A stretch of DNA of 64,000 bases from Plantactinospora sp. KBS50 (GTDB lineage: Bacteria > Actinomycetota > Actinomycetes > Mycobacteriales > Micromonosporaceae): positions 4,468,001 to 4,532,000 of the forward strand of contig NZ_CP022961.1 of NCBI RefSeq assembly GCF_002285795.1, written 5' to 3'. A program made the translations under genes and the position numbers. The notes below the pieces were generated by a model, which had not been told where the DNA came from, did no database searches, and saw nothing but the letters and a program-made list of their open reading frames with translations. Below, piece after piece: positions 9,298-18,208 of this stretch (the first letter of the stretch is position 1; every line of letters begins with the position of its first letter).

Positions 9298-9906
9298 ATG
9301 TCGACCGAATCCGACCCGCAGCACCGGGCCAGCCAACCATCCGAACCCGCCCCGGGGAGCACCCCGGCGGCCGAGTCGCGGCGCCCGGCCGCCCCGGAGT
9401 CCGGCCCCCGGCTGCGGGCCTCCGACGCCGAACGCGAACGGCTGGCGGATCTGCTCCGCACCGCCATGGCCGAGGGACGGCTGACCCTCGCCGAGGGTGA
9501 GGAGCGGCTGGCCACCGCGTACGCCCTGGTGTACCGGGACGAACTCCGGCCGCTGGTGGCCGACCTGCCCGGCGGGCACCGGGTCGTACCCGAGACCAAC
9601 CCCGGGCCGGCGGAGCCCGGCGGCGACACCGTACCGCCCGGCCGCTACGGACCCGGTCGGTACGGACCCGGTCGGTACGGACCCGGCTGGTCGGCGGCCG
9701 ACGGACCGTGGCGGCGCTGGCCCGGCCCGCGCCGGGTGCCGGTCATCGCGGTGCTCGTGGCGCTGGTCGTGGTCGCCTCGGTGGCGGCGGGGCATCCGGT
9801 GTTCTGGCCGCTGCCGGTGGTCTTCATCGTGTTCGGACTGTCCCGGCGCATCCTGTGGGGGCGCTGGGCCGCCGGGCGCCGGTCCGGCCCGCCGAGCGCC
9901 GGCTGA
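9298..9906 (+). CDS. DUF1707 (SHOCT-like) membrane protein
   Basis: 202 residues. A Pro/Ser-rich N-terminal tail precedes the DUF1707 domain (about 38-95: RASDAERERLADLL, then GRLTLAEGEERLATAY and LVADLPG). After a linker comes a hydrophobic pair of segments (about 145-185: VPVIAVLVALVVVASVAAG and FWPLPVVFIVFGL) that should sit in the membrane, and a basic tail. The linker holds three RYGPG repeats encoded by a 15-bp tandem duplication. DUF1707 domains are common in actinobacterial membrane proteins and their role is not settled. The ATG at 9298 follows GAAGGGGG. Confidence 0.85.
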   Translation: MSTESDPQHRASQPSEPAPGSTPAAESRRPAAPESGPRLRASDAERERLADLLRTAMAEGRLTLAEGEERLATAYALVYRDELRPLVADLPGGHRVVPETNPGPAEPGGDTVPPGRYGPGRYGPGRYGPGWSAADGPWRRWPGPRRVPVIAVLVALVVVASVAAGHPVFWPLPVVFIVFGLSRRILWGRWAAGRRSGPPSAG

Positions 9907-10063
9907 CAACTCGCGGACCCACCCCCGGCTGTCGCGTTTGTGACAGCCGGGCGGCCGACCTGGCCGATCATCCTCCATCATGGACGGGACGGTGCCCGCC
10001 GACGGGCCGGTTGCCCGCGTGGCGTAGCTTTGCCAGCAAGATCCATGGGGAGGTTACGCAACG

Positions 10064-10873
10064 ATGATGGGGCCGTCCCACGCGTTGTCCGGTGCCGCCG
10101 TCTGGCTGACGGGCTCCTGGGCACTCGACCAGTTCGCCGGGTACCACCAGTCGCCGCTGGCCATCGCCGTCGGCACCGCGGTCTGCGCGGGCGGGGCGCT
10201 CTTTCCCGATCTGGACCTGTCCGGAAAGGTCACCCGCAATCAGGGCGGGGCCACGGTGGCACGGACCTTCGGGGTCTTCTCGCTGTTCCTCGCCGAGGTG
10301 ATCGAGAAGGTCTCGCTGGGGGTCTACACCGCCACCCGGCTGAGCAAGGACCCGCACCGGCACAACGGGCACCGGACCCTCACCCACACCGTGCCGTTCA
10401 CCGTCCTGGTCGGCTGGGGTACGACCGCGCTGTGCGCCGCGTACGGCAAGTGGGCCGTCATCGGCATCCTGTTCTTCATGATCGGGCTGGCGCTGCGCGG
10501 GCTGTTCGACGAGTGGGCCAAGCGGGTCGGCTGGCTCACCATCACCCTGCTGTCGCTGGGCGCGGCCGTCTTCACCTGGGTGACGCTGCCCGCCGACCGC
10601 GGCTATCCGATGCTCGGCCTCGCCGTCGGGGTGGGCAGTTTCGTGCACATCATCGGCGACATGATCACCAGCGCCGGCGTGCCGATCCTCTGGCCGATCC
10701 CGATCAAGCGGCGGATGTGGCGCATGATCGGCATCCCGGACCACATCGCGTTGCGCACCGGCGGCAAGGGCGAGGTGGTGGTGCTGCGGACGGTGCTCAC
10801 CATCGTCTCGGTGCTGGCGGCGCTCGGCCTGGTCGCACCGGCCGTGCTGCGCAGCTTCAACGTTCCGGTGTGA
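10064..10873 (+). CDS. DUF457/YdjM-type membrane-bound metal-dependent hydrolase
   Basis: 269 residues starting MMGPSHALSGAAVWL, the usual opening of the YdjM/DUF457 family, with conserved GALFPDLDLSGK, NGHRTLTHT and FVHIIGDMITSAGVPILWP. Several hydrophobic helices make it an inner-membrane protein. Family members are labelled metal-dependent hydrolases because of the conserved His/Asp residues, but substrates are unknown. GGGAGG upstream supports the ATG at 10064. Its stop overlaps the possible GTG start of the next gene (GTGA), suggesting translational coupling. Confidence 0.85.
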   Translation: MMGPSHALSGAAVWLTGSWALDQFAGYHQSPLAIAVGTAVCAGGALFPDLDLSGKVTRNQGGATVARTFGVFSLFLAEVIEKVSLGVYTATRLSKDPHRHNGHRTLTHTVPFTVLVGWGTTALCAAYGKWAVIGILFFMIGLALRGLFDEWAKRVGWLTITLLSLGAAVFTWVTLPADRGYPMLGLAVGVGSFVHIIGDMITSAGVPILWPIPIKRRMWRMIGIPDHIALRTGGKGEVVVLRTVLTIVSVLAALGLVAPAVLRSFNVPV

Positions 10874-11760
10874 TAGCCCCTTGGGGCATGGACGACGCCG
10901 ATGTCCCGGAGTTCTGGCGGAGCCTGGGGTTGCCCGGGATCGCCGACGTGCACGTGCACTTCCTGCCGGAGCGCCTGCTGCGGCGGATCTGGGCGTACTT
11001 CGACGCGGCCGGCCCGCTGGTCGGCATCGAGTGGCCGATCCGGTACCGGTGGAGCGACGAGGACCGGGTGGCGCACCTGCGCCGGCTCGGCGTACGGATG
11101 TTCACCGCGCTCGCGTACCCGCACCGACCGGGCATGGCCGCGGACCTGAACGACTGGACCCTCGACTTCGCCCGGCGGACGCCGGGGTGCCTGCCCTCGG
11201 CGACCTGCTACGCCGAGCCCGGGGCGGTGGACGACGTCCGGCGCGCCGTCGAGGCGGGCGCCCGGGTGTTCAAGGTGCACCTTCAGGTGGGCGGCTTCCC
11301 CGCCACGGCTCCGGAGCTGGACGGCGTGTGGGGACTGCTGGCCGAGGCCGGCGTGCCGGTGGTGGTGCACGCCGGACACGCCCCGGTCGGTACGCCGCAC
11401 ACCGGGCCGGAGCCGTTCGCCGAGCTGATGGCCCGGCACCCGCGACTGCCGGCGATCGTCGCGCACCTGGGCGCGCCGGACTACCTGCCGTTCCTCGACC
11501 TCGCCGAGCGGTACGAGCGGCTGATGCTGGACACCACAATGGTGTTCACCTCGTTCTTCGACCGGACCCTCCCGTTCCCGGCCGGTCAGTTGGGCCGGCT
11601 GCGCGACCTGGGCCTGGCCGGCAAAATCCTGCTGGGCAGCGACTTCCCGAACATCCCGTACCCGTACGCCGACCAGCTCGCCGGACTGGCCCGGCTGGAC
11701 CTGGGCGACGACTGGCTGCGCGCGGTCTGCTGGCACAACGCCACGCAATTGTTCGGCTGA
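10870..11760 (+). CDS. amidohydrolase family protein
   Basis: A TIM-barrel metal hydrolase of 296 residues (290 if the ATG at 10888 is used). It shows the first metal motif IADVHVHFLPERLL, a lysine strand VFKVHLQVGGF, the histidine strand VVVHAGHAP, IVAHLGAPDYLPF and the catalytic aspartate strand ILLGSDFPNIPYPYADQL. This is the amidohydrolase_2 layout, shared by decarboxylases and lactonases. The substrate is not predictable. I list the GTG at 10870 because it overlaps the preceding stop by four bases; the ATG at 10888 is equally possible. Confidence 0.85.
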   Translation: MIAPWGMDDADVPEFWRSLGLPGIADVHVHFLPERLLRRIWAYFDAAGPLVGIEWPIRYRWSDEDRVAHLRRLGVRMFTALAYPHRPGMAADLNDWTLDFARRTPGCLPSATCYAEPGAVDDVRRAVEAGARVFKVHLQVGGFPATAPELDGVWGLLAEAGVPVVVHAGHAPVGTPHTGPEPFAELMARHPRLPAIVAHLGAPDYLPFLDLAERYERLMLDTTMVFTSFFDRTLPFPAGQLGRLRDLGLAGKILLGSDFPNIPYPYADQLAGLARLDLGDDWLRAVCWHNATQLFG

Positions 11761-11816
11761 CCGGACGCGACCGCGGCCCGGTCCAGCTCCGGCGGCGCTC
11801 AGCCCAGCGCGGCGGT

Positions 11817-12854
11817 TCAGCCCAGCGCGGCGGCCCAGTCGGTGATCAGCCGCAGCACCGGCGCCCGGCCGGCGAACATCGCCGCCACGCCGCGCCGGTC
11901 GTAGTTCGGCGCCTTCGGGTTCGCGCTGGCGCCGAAGGTCACCATCCAGGGTGCCAGCCAGCAGTACTTGGCGGCGCCGGTGATCGCGATGGCGCGGCGG
12001 ACCACCGCCGGGTCGACCGCGCCGGCCAGCCCGGCCAGGTAGCCCTCGGTGACGGCGGTGGCCACCTCATCCAGCCGGTCGACCGGCACCAGCCCGTCGA
12101 GAAAGGTGTCGGCGATCAGGTTGGCCGGGTCCTCGCCGACCGGACCCGGGCCGAGGGCCGTCCAGTCCAGCAGCACCGGACCCGCGCCGCTGAGCACCAG
12201 GTTCATCGGCCAGACGTCGTGGTGGCACAGGGTGCTGGGCAGCTCGCCCGCCGCGGCAAGGTACTCCTCGCGCCGCCGCCACAGCTCCCGCAGCCGTCCG
12301 CGCAGCTCGGCCGGCCACTGCGCGACCGCGATCGGATGGTCCCACGGCGGCTGTTGCGCCGCCGGCCGGCTGCGCACGTAGTCGGCCAGCCAGTCCCGGG
12401 CCAGCCAGTCCACCGGGGGAGCCGATCCCAGCCAGGCGGCGTGCGCCGCGCCCAGCCGGCGGGCCAGGTCGGCCAGGTCGGCCACCGCCGCGCTCGGGCC
12501 GGGCCGGCCGGCCACATCCTCCAGCCAGAGCGCCACCGACCCGTCCGCCCGCTCGCGCAGGTCGAGCAGCTCCGGTGCCCGGATGCCGCCGCCGGCGTAC
12601 ACGGAGGCGGCCAGGCCGTCGCGGTAGGCCAGCGCCTCGCGTCGCCAGTAGTTCCAGTGCCCCGGGTCGTCCTGCGCGGCCCAGTGCGCCGGCGGGTCCG
12701 GATGGTGTCCCGGCGGTGTCGCGAGCTTGAGCACCGCCGAGCGGCCGTCGCGGCGTACCCGCCAGATGCCGCCGGTGGCGGCGTTGCTGGCATTGTGGTC
12801 CAACGGTTCGGCCGGCAGATCCGGAGCGACGAGATCCAACGGGGGTCGGCTCAC
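11817..12854 (-). CDS. APH-family phosphotransferase
   Basis: 345 residues with the aminoglycoside phosphotransferase/choline kinase fold: a nucleotide lysine strand (SAVLKLATP), the catalytic loop LCHHDVWPMNLVL (HxDxxxxN) near residue 215 and the metal motif LLDWTALGPG. Members phosphorylate hydroxyls of antibiotics, sugars or small metabolites. Nothing here ties it to resistance. The GTG start has TAGAAT six bases upstream on the coding strand (12866-12861), so it is probably leaderless. A 17-bp direct repeat (about 11798-11832) duplicates the last codons and stop, and therefore leaves the protein unaffected. Confidence 0.82.
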   Translation of the reverse strand: MSRPPLDLVAPDLPAEPLDHNASNAATGGIWRVRRDGRSAVLKLATPPGHHPDPPAHWAAQDDPGHWNYWRREALAYRDGLAASVYAGGGIRAPELLDLRERADGSVALWLEDVAGRPGPSAAVADLADLARRLGAAHAAWLGSAPPVDWLARDWLADYVRSRPAAQQPPWDHPIAVAQWPAELRGRLRELWRRREEYLAAAGELPSTLCHHDVWPMNLVLSGAGPVLLDWTALGPGPVGEDPANLIADTFLDGLVPVDRLDEVATAVTEGYLAGLAGAVDPAVVRRAIAITGAAKYCWLAPWMVTFGASANPKAPNYDRRGVAAMFAGRAPVLRLITDWAAALG

Positions 12855-13201
12855 CGGCAGATTCTAGGCCGCACGGTACGTCGCGGAAACCGCGCTTTCA
12901 CCCGTCCGCAACGCTGGCCCCGGAACCGCGACGCTGGCCCCGGAACCGCGACGGTGCGTCCCGGACGCCGCGCCGAGGACCGAACACATTTTTTGCACCT
13001 ATACCTGAGAGTCATAAAAATGACTCTCAGGTATAGGTATCAAAAGTGTTGTCGCGGCCAGCGAGGTTACCCTGCGCGACCGCCCGGCGGCGGCCCGGCG
13101 GCGGCCGGGCTGTCGGATCGGAGCCGGCACCCGGGCCGGGACGCCGGGGTCCGGATCAGGCACCCGGGCCGGGACGCCGGGTCGGGACGCCGGGGTCCGG
13201 A
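12855..13201. other. 347-bp non-coding stretch with repeats and a palindrome
   Basis: No gene is visible. From left to right it holds the leaderless promoter of the APH gene, a short tandem repeat built on GCTGGCCCCGGAACCGCGAC (about 12912-12952), the palindromic element at 12997-13038 with its conserved tail, and a GC-rich 33-bp unit repeated 2.5 times (13128 to about 13212) that runs into the stop of the nucleotidyltransferase gene. Confidence 0.6.
12997..13038 (-). repeat. dispersed palindromic element, copy 1 (TATACCTGAGAGTCAT core)
   Basis: Two 19-base arms (12997-13015 and 13020-13038) are perfectly complementary around an AAAA loop. The core is TATACCTGAGAGTCAT. Read on the minus strand, the element is followed by CAAAAAATGTGTTCG and then TCCT, the same tail found beside copy 2 at 45880-45933. 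The stem differs from copy 2 by a T/A for C/G swap that preserves pairing. This AT-rich block stands out sharply from its surroundings. It lacks a U-tract on either strand, so it is not a textbook terminator. Confidence 0.8.
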
Positions 13202-13822
13202 TCAGGCACCCACCCGCTGCACCGGCACGGTGAGCCCCCACTGGGCCAGCAGCTCGGGCGTGTCGGCCCGGCAGCCGTCGGCGACCGTGTCGCAGGCGAT
13301 GTCCACGATCTCGTCCTTGTGCGCCAGCAGGTACGGCCGGGCGCCGACGTCGGCCTTGGCCAGGGTGGCGATGCCGGGCCAGTGCCGGCGGCCGAACAGC
13401 ATCGGGTAGCCGCGCAGCCCGCGGTAGGTCGCGCAGACCAGGGCCTCGGGGTACGGCAGGGCGGCCACCCGGCGTACGGCGGCGGCGGTCAGCCCCGGCA
13501 TGTCGACCGGGGCCACGGCCACCGCCTCGATCCCGGGGTCGTCGAGGGCATTCAGCCCCATCCGCAGCGAGGATCCGATGCCGGTGCCCCAGGCGCGGTT
13601 GACCACCACCCGGGCCTCGGACAGGTCGGCGGCCTGCCGGACCTGTTCGGCGGCCGCGCCGAGCACGACCACGCAGGGCGTGCAGCCGGCCTCGGCCATG
13701 ATGTCCAGCACCTGGTTCACCAGCGGACGGCCGCCGACGTGCAGCAGCGCCTCGGGTCCGCCGATCCGTCGGCCACCGCCCGCCGCAATGATCATTCCCG
13801 CGATCCGACTCAGTTGAGTCAC
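13202..13822 (-). CDS. MobA-like NTP transferase family protein
   Basis: 206 residues. The N-terminal nucleotide loop reads AGMIIAAGGGRRIGGPEALL, followed by VVVLGAAAEQV, VNRAWGTGIGSSLRMGL and VAVAPVDMPGLTAAAV, the Rossmann-like layout of MobA/MocA/CoxI-type nucleotidyltransferases. In most relatives the loop ends GxxK and the lysine contacts the nucleotide; here a glutamate occupies that place (GGPEAL), so activity may be altered. The GTG at 13822 has a GGCGGGG ribosome site; longer upstream reading frame is low-complexity. Molybdopterin-cofactor modification is one family role, but no molybdoenzyme gene is nearby. Confidence 0.8.
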   Translation of the reverse strand: MTQLSRIAGMIIAAGGGRRIGGPEALLHVGGRPLVNQVLDIMAEAGCTPCVVVLGAAAEQVRQAADLSEARVVVNRAWGTGIGSSLRMGLNALDDPGIEAVAVAPVDMPGLTAAAVRRVAALPYPEALVCATYRGLRGYPMLFGRRHWPGIATLAKADVGARPYLLAHKDEIVDIACDTVADGCRADTPELLAQWGLTVPVQRVGA

Positions 13823-14016
13823 CCCCGCCTGATGTGTTCCGTTCCGCTCGCGCACAGCCGGCATCGACCCGGTGGCGCACAGCCGGTACCGGCCCGGCTG
13901 CCGTCGAGCGCACATCGGACCCAACGATCCTGGGTCGGCCGAGTATCGGCGCAAAAGCGACTATTTGCGATCAGACCGGTTCCGACCGGGCGGACGCGAT
14001 TCCCGCCCGCGCCCGC

Positions 14017-15717
14017 TCAGTCGGCGTCGGCGTAGCAGTCCACGATGGAGATGTCGAGCGGGAAGCGCACCGGGGTGCCGCCGAACAGCAGCTCGGTGGC
14101 CTGCCGGCCGGCCTCGGTCACCAGCTCCGCCACCCGGTCGGCCAGCTGCGCCGGGCAGTGCACCAGCACCTCGTCGTGCTGGAAGAAGACCAGCTCGGCG
14201 GGGGTGCCGGCGAGCAGCCCGCGCAGCACCGCCAGCAGCGTGGTGGCCCACTCGGCGGCGGTGGCCTGGATGACGAAGTTGCGGGTGAACCGGCCCCGGG
14301 CCCGGGCCGCGGCGCCGGAGCGGGACGGCTCGTCCTGCATGGCGGGCTCCGCGGCGCCGCCGTCGTACTCCCGCTCCGGATCCCGCAGCGGCACGCTGGA
14401 GGGTGGGCAGGTGCGCCCGAGCCAGGACCGGACCAGGCCGCCGCCCTCCCCCGTCCGCGCGGCGGCCTCGACGAACTCGAAGGCCGTCGGGTAGTTGCGG
14501 CGCAGCACCGCCAGCGCCGGCACGGCCGCGCCGCCGGTCTGCCCGTACATGGCGCCGAGCAGGGCGAGCTTGGCGCCGGCCCGGTCGCCGTCGAAGGCGT
14601 CCCGGGCCAGCGCCGCGTAGAGGTCGCCGGCACCGCCCGCGGCGGCCATCCGGACGTCGCCGGAGACGGCGGCCAGCACCCGGGGTTCCAACTGGCCCGC
14701 GTCGGCGACCACGAACCGCCAACCCGGGTCGGCCACCACCGCCTTGCGGATCACCTTGGGGATCTGCAACGCGCCGCCGCCCCGGGTGGCCCAGCGGCCC
14801 GAGACCACCCCGGCCGGGATGTACTCCGGGCGGAACCGCCCGTCGTGGATCCAGGTGTCCCGCCAGACCCAGCCGTGGGCCGTCCAGATCCGGTACAGCT
14901 CCTTGTATTCCAGCAGCAGCGGCGCGGCCGGATGCTCCACCCGGCGCAACACGTAGGCCCGGGTGTTGGGCAGCCGCACACCGACCCGGGCGAAGGCCCG
15001 CAGCACCTCGGCCGGCGAGTCGGCGTGGATCTGGCGCACCCCGAAGGCGTCCGCGATCCGGGCGGCCAGCTCGGCCAGCCGGCGCGGCGGGCCGCCCACC
15101 GGCGACGGCTCGCCCAGCAGGTCGTGCAGGATGGCGTCGTGCAGGTCGGCCCGCCAGGGCAGCCCGACCGTCGCCATCTCGACCGCCACCAGCGCCCCCG
15201 CCGACTCGCCCGCGACCAGCAACCGGAACCGGCCGGGGTGCTCGGCGGCCGCCATCCGGGCCAACTGGTCGGCGTAGACCCGGGCCACCGCGTCGGGGCC
15301 GAGGCCGGGGTCGCGGGGCACGGTGTCGAAGAGCGCCGCCTGCCGGTGCCCGGGCGGTGCGGCCGGCGCGGTCGGCGGGTCCGCCGGCACGGGTCGGCCG
15401 GTCAGCCTGGCCCACGCGGCGGCCAGTGCCCGCGGCTCGCCCCAGCGCCCGGCGTGGCCCAGCAGCAGCGCCTCGGTCAGCTCGATGTCGTGGCACCGGT
15501 CGACCCGGGCACCGGCACGCAGCAGCGCCGGGTAGCTCGCCCCGGTGCCGGGCCACACCCACCGGGGCCGGTCCCGGCGGTCCCGCTCGACGATCGCCGC
15601 GGCCAGGTCGTCGACCCGCTCCACCGGCCCCACCGGGGTGCCGTCCGCGCCCAGCGGCAGCAGCCGGCCCGCGCTGTCCCCCTCGGCCAGCGCGACGACC
15701 GGACCGCCGCGGGACAC
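14017..15717 (-). CDS. bifunctional 3'-5' exonuclease/DNA polymerase (Pol I-like)
   Basis: 566 residues. The N-terminal half resembles a degenerate 3'-5' exonuclease domain. The C-terminal half has family A polymerase features: motif A-like VVADAGQLEPRVLAAVSGD, the O-helix region DRAGAKLALLGAMYGQTGG and a motif C-like VFFQHDEVLVHCP (HDE). Canonical Pol I motif A reads DYSQIELR; here it is DAGQLEPR, as in the actinobacterial group annotated under this name. A role in repair or accessory synthesis is inferred. The GTG at 15717 lies 1 bp from the DinB stop, so the two genes are probably co-translated. Confidence 0.85.
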   Translation of the reverse strand: MSRGGPVVALAEGDSAGRLLPLGADGTPVGPVERVDDLAAAIVERDRRDRPRWVWPGTGASYPALLRAGARVDRCHDIELTEALLLGHAGRWGEPRALAAAWARLTGRPVPADPPTAPAAPPGHRQAALFDTVPRDPGLGPDAVARVYADQLARMAAAEHPGRFRLLVAGESAGALVAVEMATVGLPWRADLHDAILHDLLGEPSPVGGPPRRLAELAARIADAFGVRQIHADSPAEVLRAFARVGVRLPNTRAYVLRRVEHPAAPLLLEYKELYRIWTAHGWVWRDTWIHDGRFRPEYIPAGVVSGRWATRGGGALQIPKVIRKAVVADPGWRFVVADAGQLEPRVLAAVSGDVRMAAAGGAGDLYAALARDAFDGDRAGAKLALLGAMYGQTGGAAVPALAVLRRNYPTAFEFVEAAARTGEGGGLVRSWLGRTCPPSSVPLRDPEREYDGGAAEPAMQDEPSRSGAAARARGRFTRNFVIQATAAEWATTLLAVLRGLLAGTPAELVFFQHDEVLVHCPAQLADRVAELVTEAGRQATELLFGGTPVRFPLDISIVDCYADAD

Positions 15718-15719
15718 GG

Positions 15720-16274
15720 TCAGCCCATCGACTTCGCGCCGTCGATGGACTCCCGGATGATGTCGGCGTGCCCGGCGTGCCCGGCGTGCTGCGCCGTCTC
15801 GCCGATGACGTGCAGCAGGACCCGGCGCACCGACCAGCGCTCGCCGGGGGTGAACCAGGGTCGCTCCGGCAGCGGATGGCCGGCGTCCAGGTCGGGCACC
15901 GTCCGGACCACCTCGTCGGTGCGCCCGGCCGTCTCGTCGTACGCCGCCAGCACGGCCGCCAGCGAGTCGCCCGGCCGGAACCGGAAGCCCTCCGCGAACC
16001 ACTCCTGGCCGGCCGGGTCGTCGGCGGGCGGGAACACCGAGGTGCCCTCGACGATGAACGCCGCCCACCGGCGTTCCATGAAGGTGACGTGCTTGATCAG
16101 GCCGCCGACGCAGAGCTGGCTCACCGTCGGGGTCAGCGCCGCCTGCTCGTCGGTCAGCTCCCGGGCGGTGTTGCGGAGCAGGAAACGGTGGTGCCGGAGC
16201 GACGTGAGCAGGTCGTCGCGCTCCTGCGGGCTCGTCCCGGAGCCCGGGGACGGGTGTGCTGCGGGGTCGGTCAT
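15720..16274 (-). CDS. DinB family protein (DUF664)
   Basis: 184 residues forming the four-helix DinB/DUF664 fold: HHRFLLRNTARELTDEQA, LIKHVTFMERRW, RWSVRRVLLHVIGETAQHAGHADIIRE. The histidines at LIKHV and in the AQHAGHADIIRE helix correspond to the family's metal-binding triad. These proteins include thiol-dependent S-transferases of low-molecular-weight thiols such as mycothiol, but individual functions are rarely known. The ATG at 16274 is preceded by GGAAGG; the frame is open further upstream but without a ribosome site. Confidence 0.88.
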   Translation of the reverse strand: MTDPAAHPSPGSGTSPQERDDLLTSLRHHRFLLRNTARELTDEQAALTPTVSQLCVGGLIKHVTFMERRWAAFIVEGTSVFPPADDPAGQEWFAEGFRFRPGDSLAAVLAAYDETAGRTDEVVRTVPDLDAGHPLPERPWFTPGERWSVRRVLLHVIGETAQHAGHAGHADIIRESIDGAKSMG

Positions 16275-16343
16275 GCGGTGCCTTCCGGTGCCGATCGCCA
16301 GGTCCGCCAGGACTCTAACGACCGGCACCGACAATCCGCGGGG

Positions 16344-17285
16344 TTACTTGACCGCGCCGGAGGTGAGGCCGGACTGGATCTGCCGCTGGAAGATGGCGTA
16401 CACCACGATCATCGGCAGGATCGCGATGGTCAGCGCCGCGAACAGGCCGGACCAGTCCGCCTCGTACCCGGCGTTGACCGAGATGTCCGCGATGCCCTGG
16501 GTGAGCACCCACTTGTCCTTGGCGTTGGAGAGCAGCACCAGCGGCAGCTGGTACTGCGCCCACTGGCCGATCACGTTGAAGATCGCCACGCTCACCAGCC
16601 CCGGCTTGGCCATCGGCAGCATCACCTGGAAGAACAGCCGGGTGTGCGAGGCGCCGTCGATCAGCCCGGCCTCGGCCACCGAGGACGGCAGCGTCTTGAA
16701 GAACGCGGCCAGGAAGAAGATCGTGAACGGCAGCGAGTACGCGATGTAGACCAGGACCAGCCCGGTGTACGAGTCGAGCAGGTGCAGGTTGCGAACGACG
16801 AAGAAGAGCGGCACCAGGGCGAGGAAGACCGGGAAGGCCAGCCCCGAGACGAACATGTAGTAGATGAACCGGTTGCCCCAGAACCGGTACCGGGCCAGCA
16901 CGTACGCGGCCATCGAGCCCAGCAGCATGGTGCCGAAGGTGCTGAGCGAGACCACCAGCACGCTGTTCAGGAAGTACCGGCCCACGTGCGCCTTGGTCCA
17001 GGCCCGCGACCAGTTCTCCCAGCGCAGGTGGTCCGGCATCGTCCACGGGCTGCTGAAGATCTCGGTGGTGTTCTTGAACGATGCCAGGAAGGTCCACAGG
17101 ATCGGTGCGATCACGAGAATCGCCCAGATGATCAGCGCGGCCTGTCCCAGGCCGGTGAGCACCGAGACCTCGGAACGCCCGCGGCGGCGGCGCCGGCCGT
17201 CCGGCAGCGCGCCGGCGGCCAGTCCGCCGGCGGCGCCGGCGCTCGGGGCCGGCGCCGTGACCTGGGTGGTGGTATGCGGGTTCAT
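16344..17285 (-). CDS. ngcG: GlcNAc/chitobiose ABC transporter permease NgcG
   Basis: 313 residues with six membrane helices after a Thr/Ala/Arg-rich N-terminal tail. It carries the MalG-type EAA loop (AEAGLIDGASHTRLFFQVMLPMAKPGL, residues about 205-231), which docks on the ATPase. Its start overlaps the ngcF stop by one base (TGATG), so it is translationally coupled. It is the second permease of an importer whose binding protein closely resembles Streptomyces NgcE. No ATPase gene is present here; such importers normally share MsiK encoded elsewhere. Confidence 0.88.
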   Translation of the reverse strand: MNPHTTTQVTAPAPSAGAAGGLAAGALPDGRRRRRGRSEVSVLTGLGQAALIIWAILVIAPILWTFLASFKNTTEIFSSPWTMPDHLRWENWSRAWTKAHVGRYFLNSVLVVSLSTFGTMLLGSMAAYVLARYRFWGNRFIYYMFVSGLAFPVFLALVPLFFVVRNLHLLDSYTGLVLVYIAYSLPFTIFFLAAFFKTLPSSVAEAGLIDGASHTRLFFQVMLPMAKPGLVSVAIFNVIGQWAQYQLPLVLLSNAKDKWVLTQGIADISVNAGYEADWSGLFAALTIAILPMIVVYAIFQRQIQSGLTSGAVK

Positions 17286-18193
17286 CAGTACTCCACGCTC
17301 TCCCGCCGGGACAGCCGCAGCGTCAGCGCCGCGAAGGTGAGGGTCAGGAAGAACAGCGCCACGCCCATGGCCGACGCGTAGCCGTACTTCGAGTAGACGA
17401 AGGCGTTGCGGTAGATCTCCAGCGCCAGCACGGTGGTGGCGCCGTCCGGGCCGCCGTTGTCGACCGAGAGCACCGAGACGATGGCGAACGCGTCGAACGC
17501 CGCGATGCCCAGGTACACCCAGGCCACCTGGAGGGTGTCCCAGAGCAGCGGCAGCGTCACCCGGAAGAACAGCGTGACCCGGGTGGCGCCGTCCATCTCG
17601 GCGGCCTCGTAGATGTCCGGCGGGATCGCCGACATGCCCGCCGAGAAGAGCACGACGTAGAAGCCGACCGCCTGCCAGACCAGCACCGCGATGATGGACC
17701 ACAGCGCCAGCGACGGCCTGACCAGGAACAGCACCGGGTCCAGACCCAGCTTCATCAGTACGCCGTTGATCAGGCCGGAGGAGTTGGGCCGGTAGACGGT
17801 CTGGAACAGCACCGCCACGATGGCCACGGCGAGGACCTGGGGGAAGAAGAACACCACCCGGTAGAAGTTCGACCCCCAGACCCCGCGCCGTTGGCCACCC
17901 CGGCTGCGCCCGCCCACGTTGAGCAGGAAGGCGAAGAACAGCGCGATGGCGATGGTGATCAGCGGCAGGGCCAGCAACAGGATGCCGTGGTGTTCGATCG
18001 CCTGCCAGAACCGATGGTCGTGGAACAACCGCCGGAAGTTTTCGAAGCCGATGTAGTTCGGAGCGGAGAACCCGCGCCAGTCGGTCATCGAGATCTGGAA
18101 CGCCTGGGCGTACGGGGCGATGACGAATACCGCGTACAACGTCACGGGGGCGGCCAGGAAGCCGACCACGAACGGATACTTGCCGTGCCGCAT
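17285..18193 (-). CDS. ngcF: GlcNAc/chitobiose ABC transporter permease NgcF
   Basis: 302 residues, six predicted membrane helices, MalF-type. It has the EAA loop (YEAAEMDGATRVTLFFRVTLP) in the second half. The ATG at 18193 follows a GAGGG ribosome site 15 bp after the ngcE stop. With ngcE and ngcG it forms one leftward operon for uptake of N-acetylglucosamine and N,N'-diacetylchitobiose, by homology with Streptomyces olivaceoviridis NgcEFG. Confidence 0.88.
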   Translation of the reverse strand: MRHGKYPFVVGFLAAPVTLYAVFVIAPYAQAFQISMTDWRGFSAPNYIGFENFRRLFHDHRFWQAIEHHGILLLALPLITIAIALFFAFLLNVGGRSRGGQRRGVWGSNFYRVVFFFPQVLAVAIVAVLFQTVYRPNSSGLINGVLMKLGLDPVLFLVRPSLALWSIIAVLVWQAVGFYVVLFSAGMSAIPPDIYEAAEMDGATRVTLFFRVTLPLLWDTLQVAWVYLGIAAFDAFAIVSVLSVDNGGPDGATTVLALEIYRNAFVYSKYGYASAMGVALFFLTLTFAALTLRLSRRESVEY

Positions 18194-18208
18194 GATCCCT
18201 CGTTTTCG

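Noticed and set aside
12997-13038. Simple rho-independent terminator
   Set aside because: No U-tract on either strand, and the one-sided tail shared with the copy at 45.9 kb needs another explanation.
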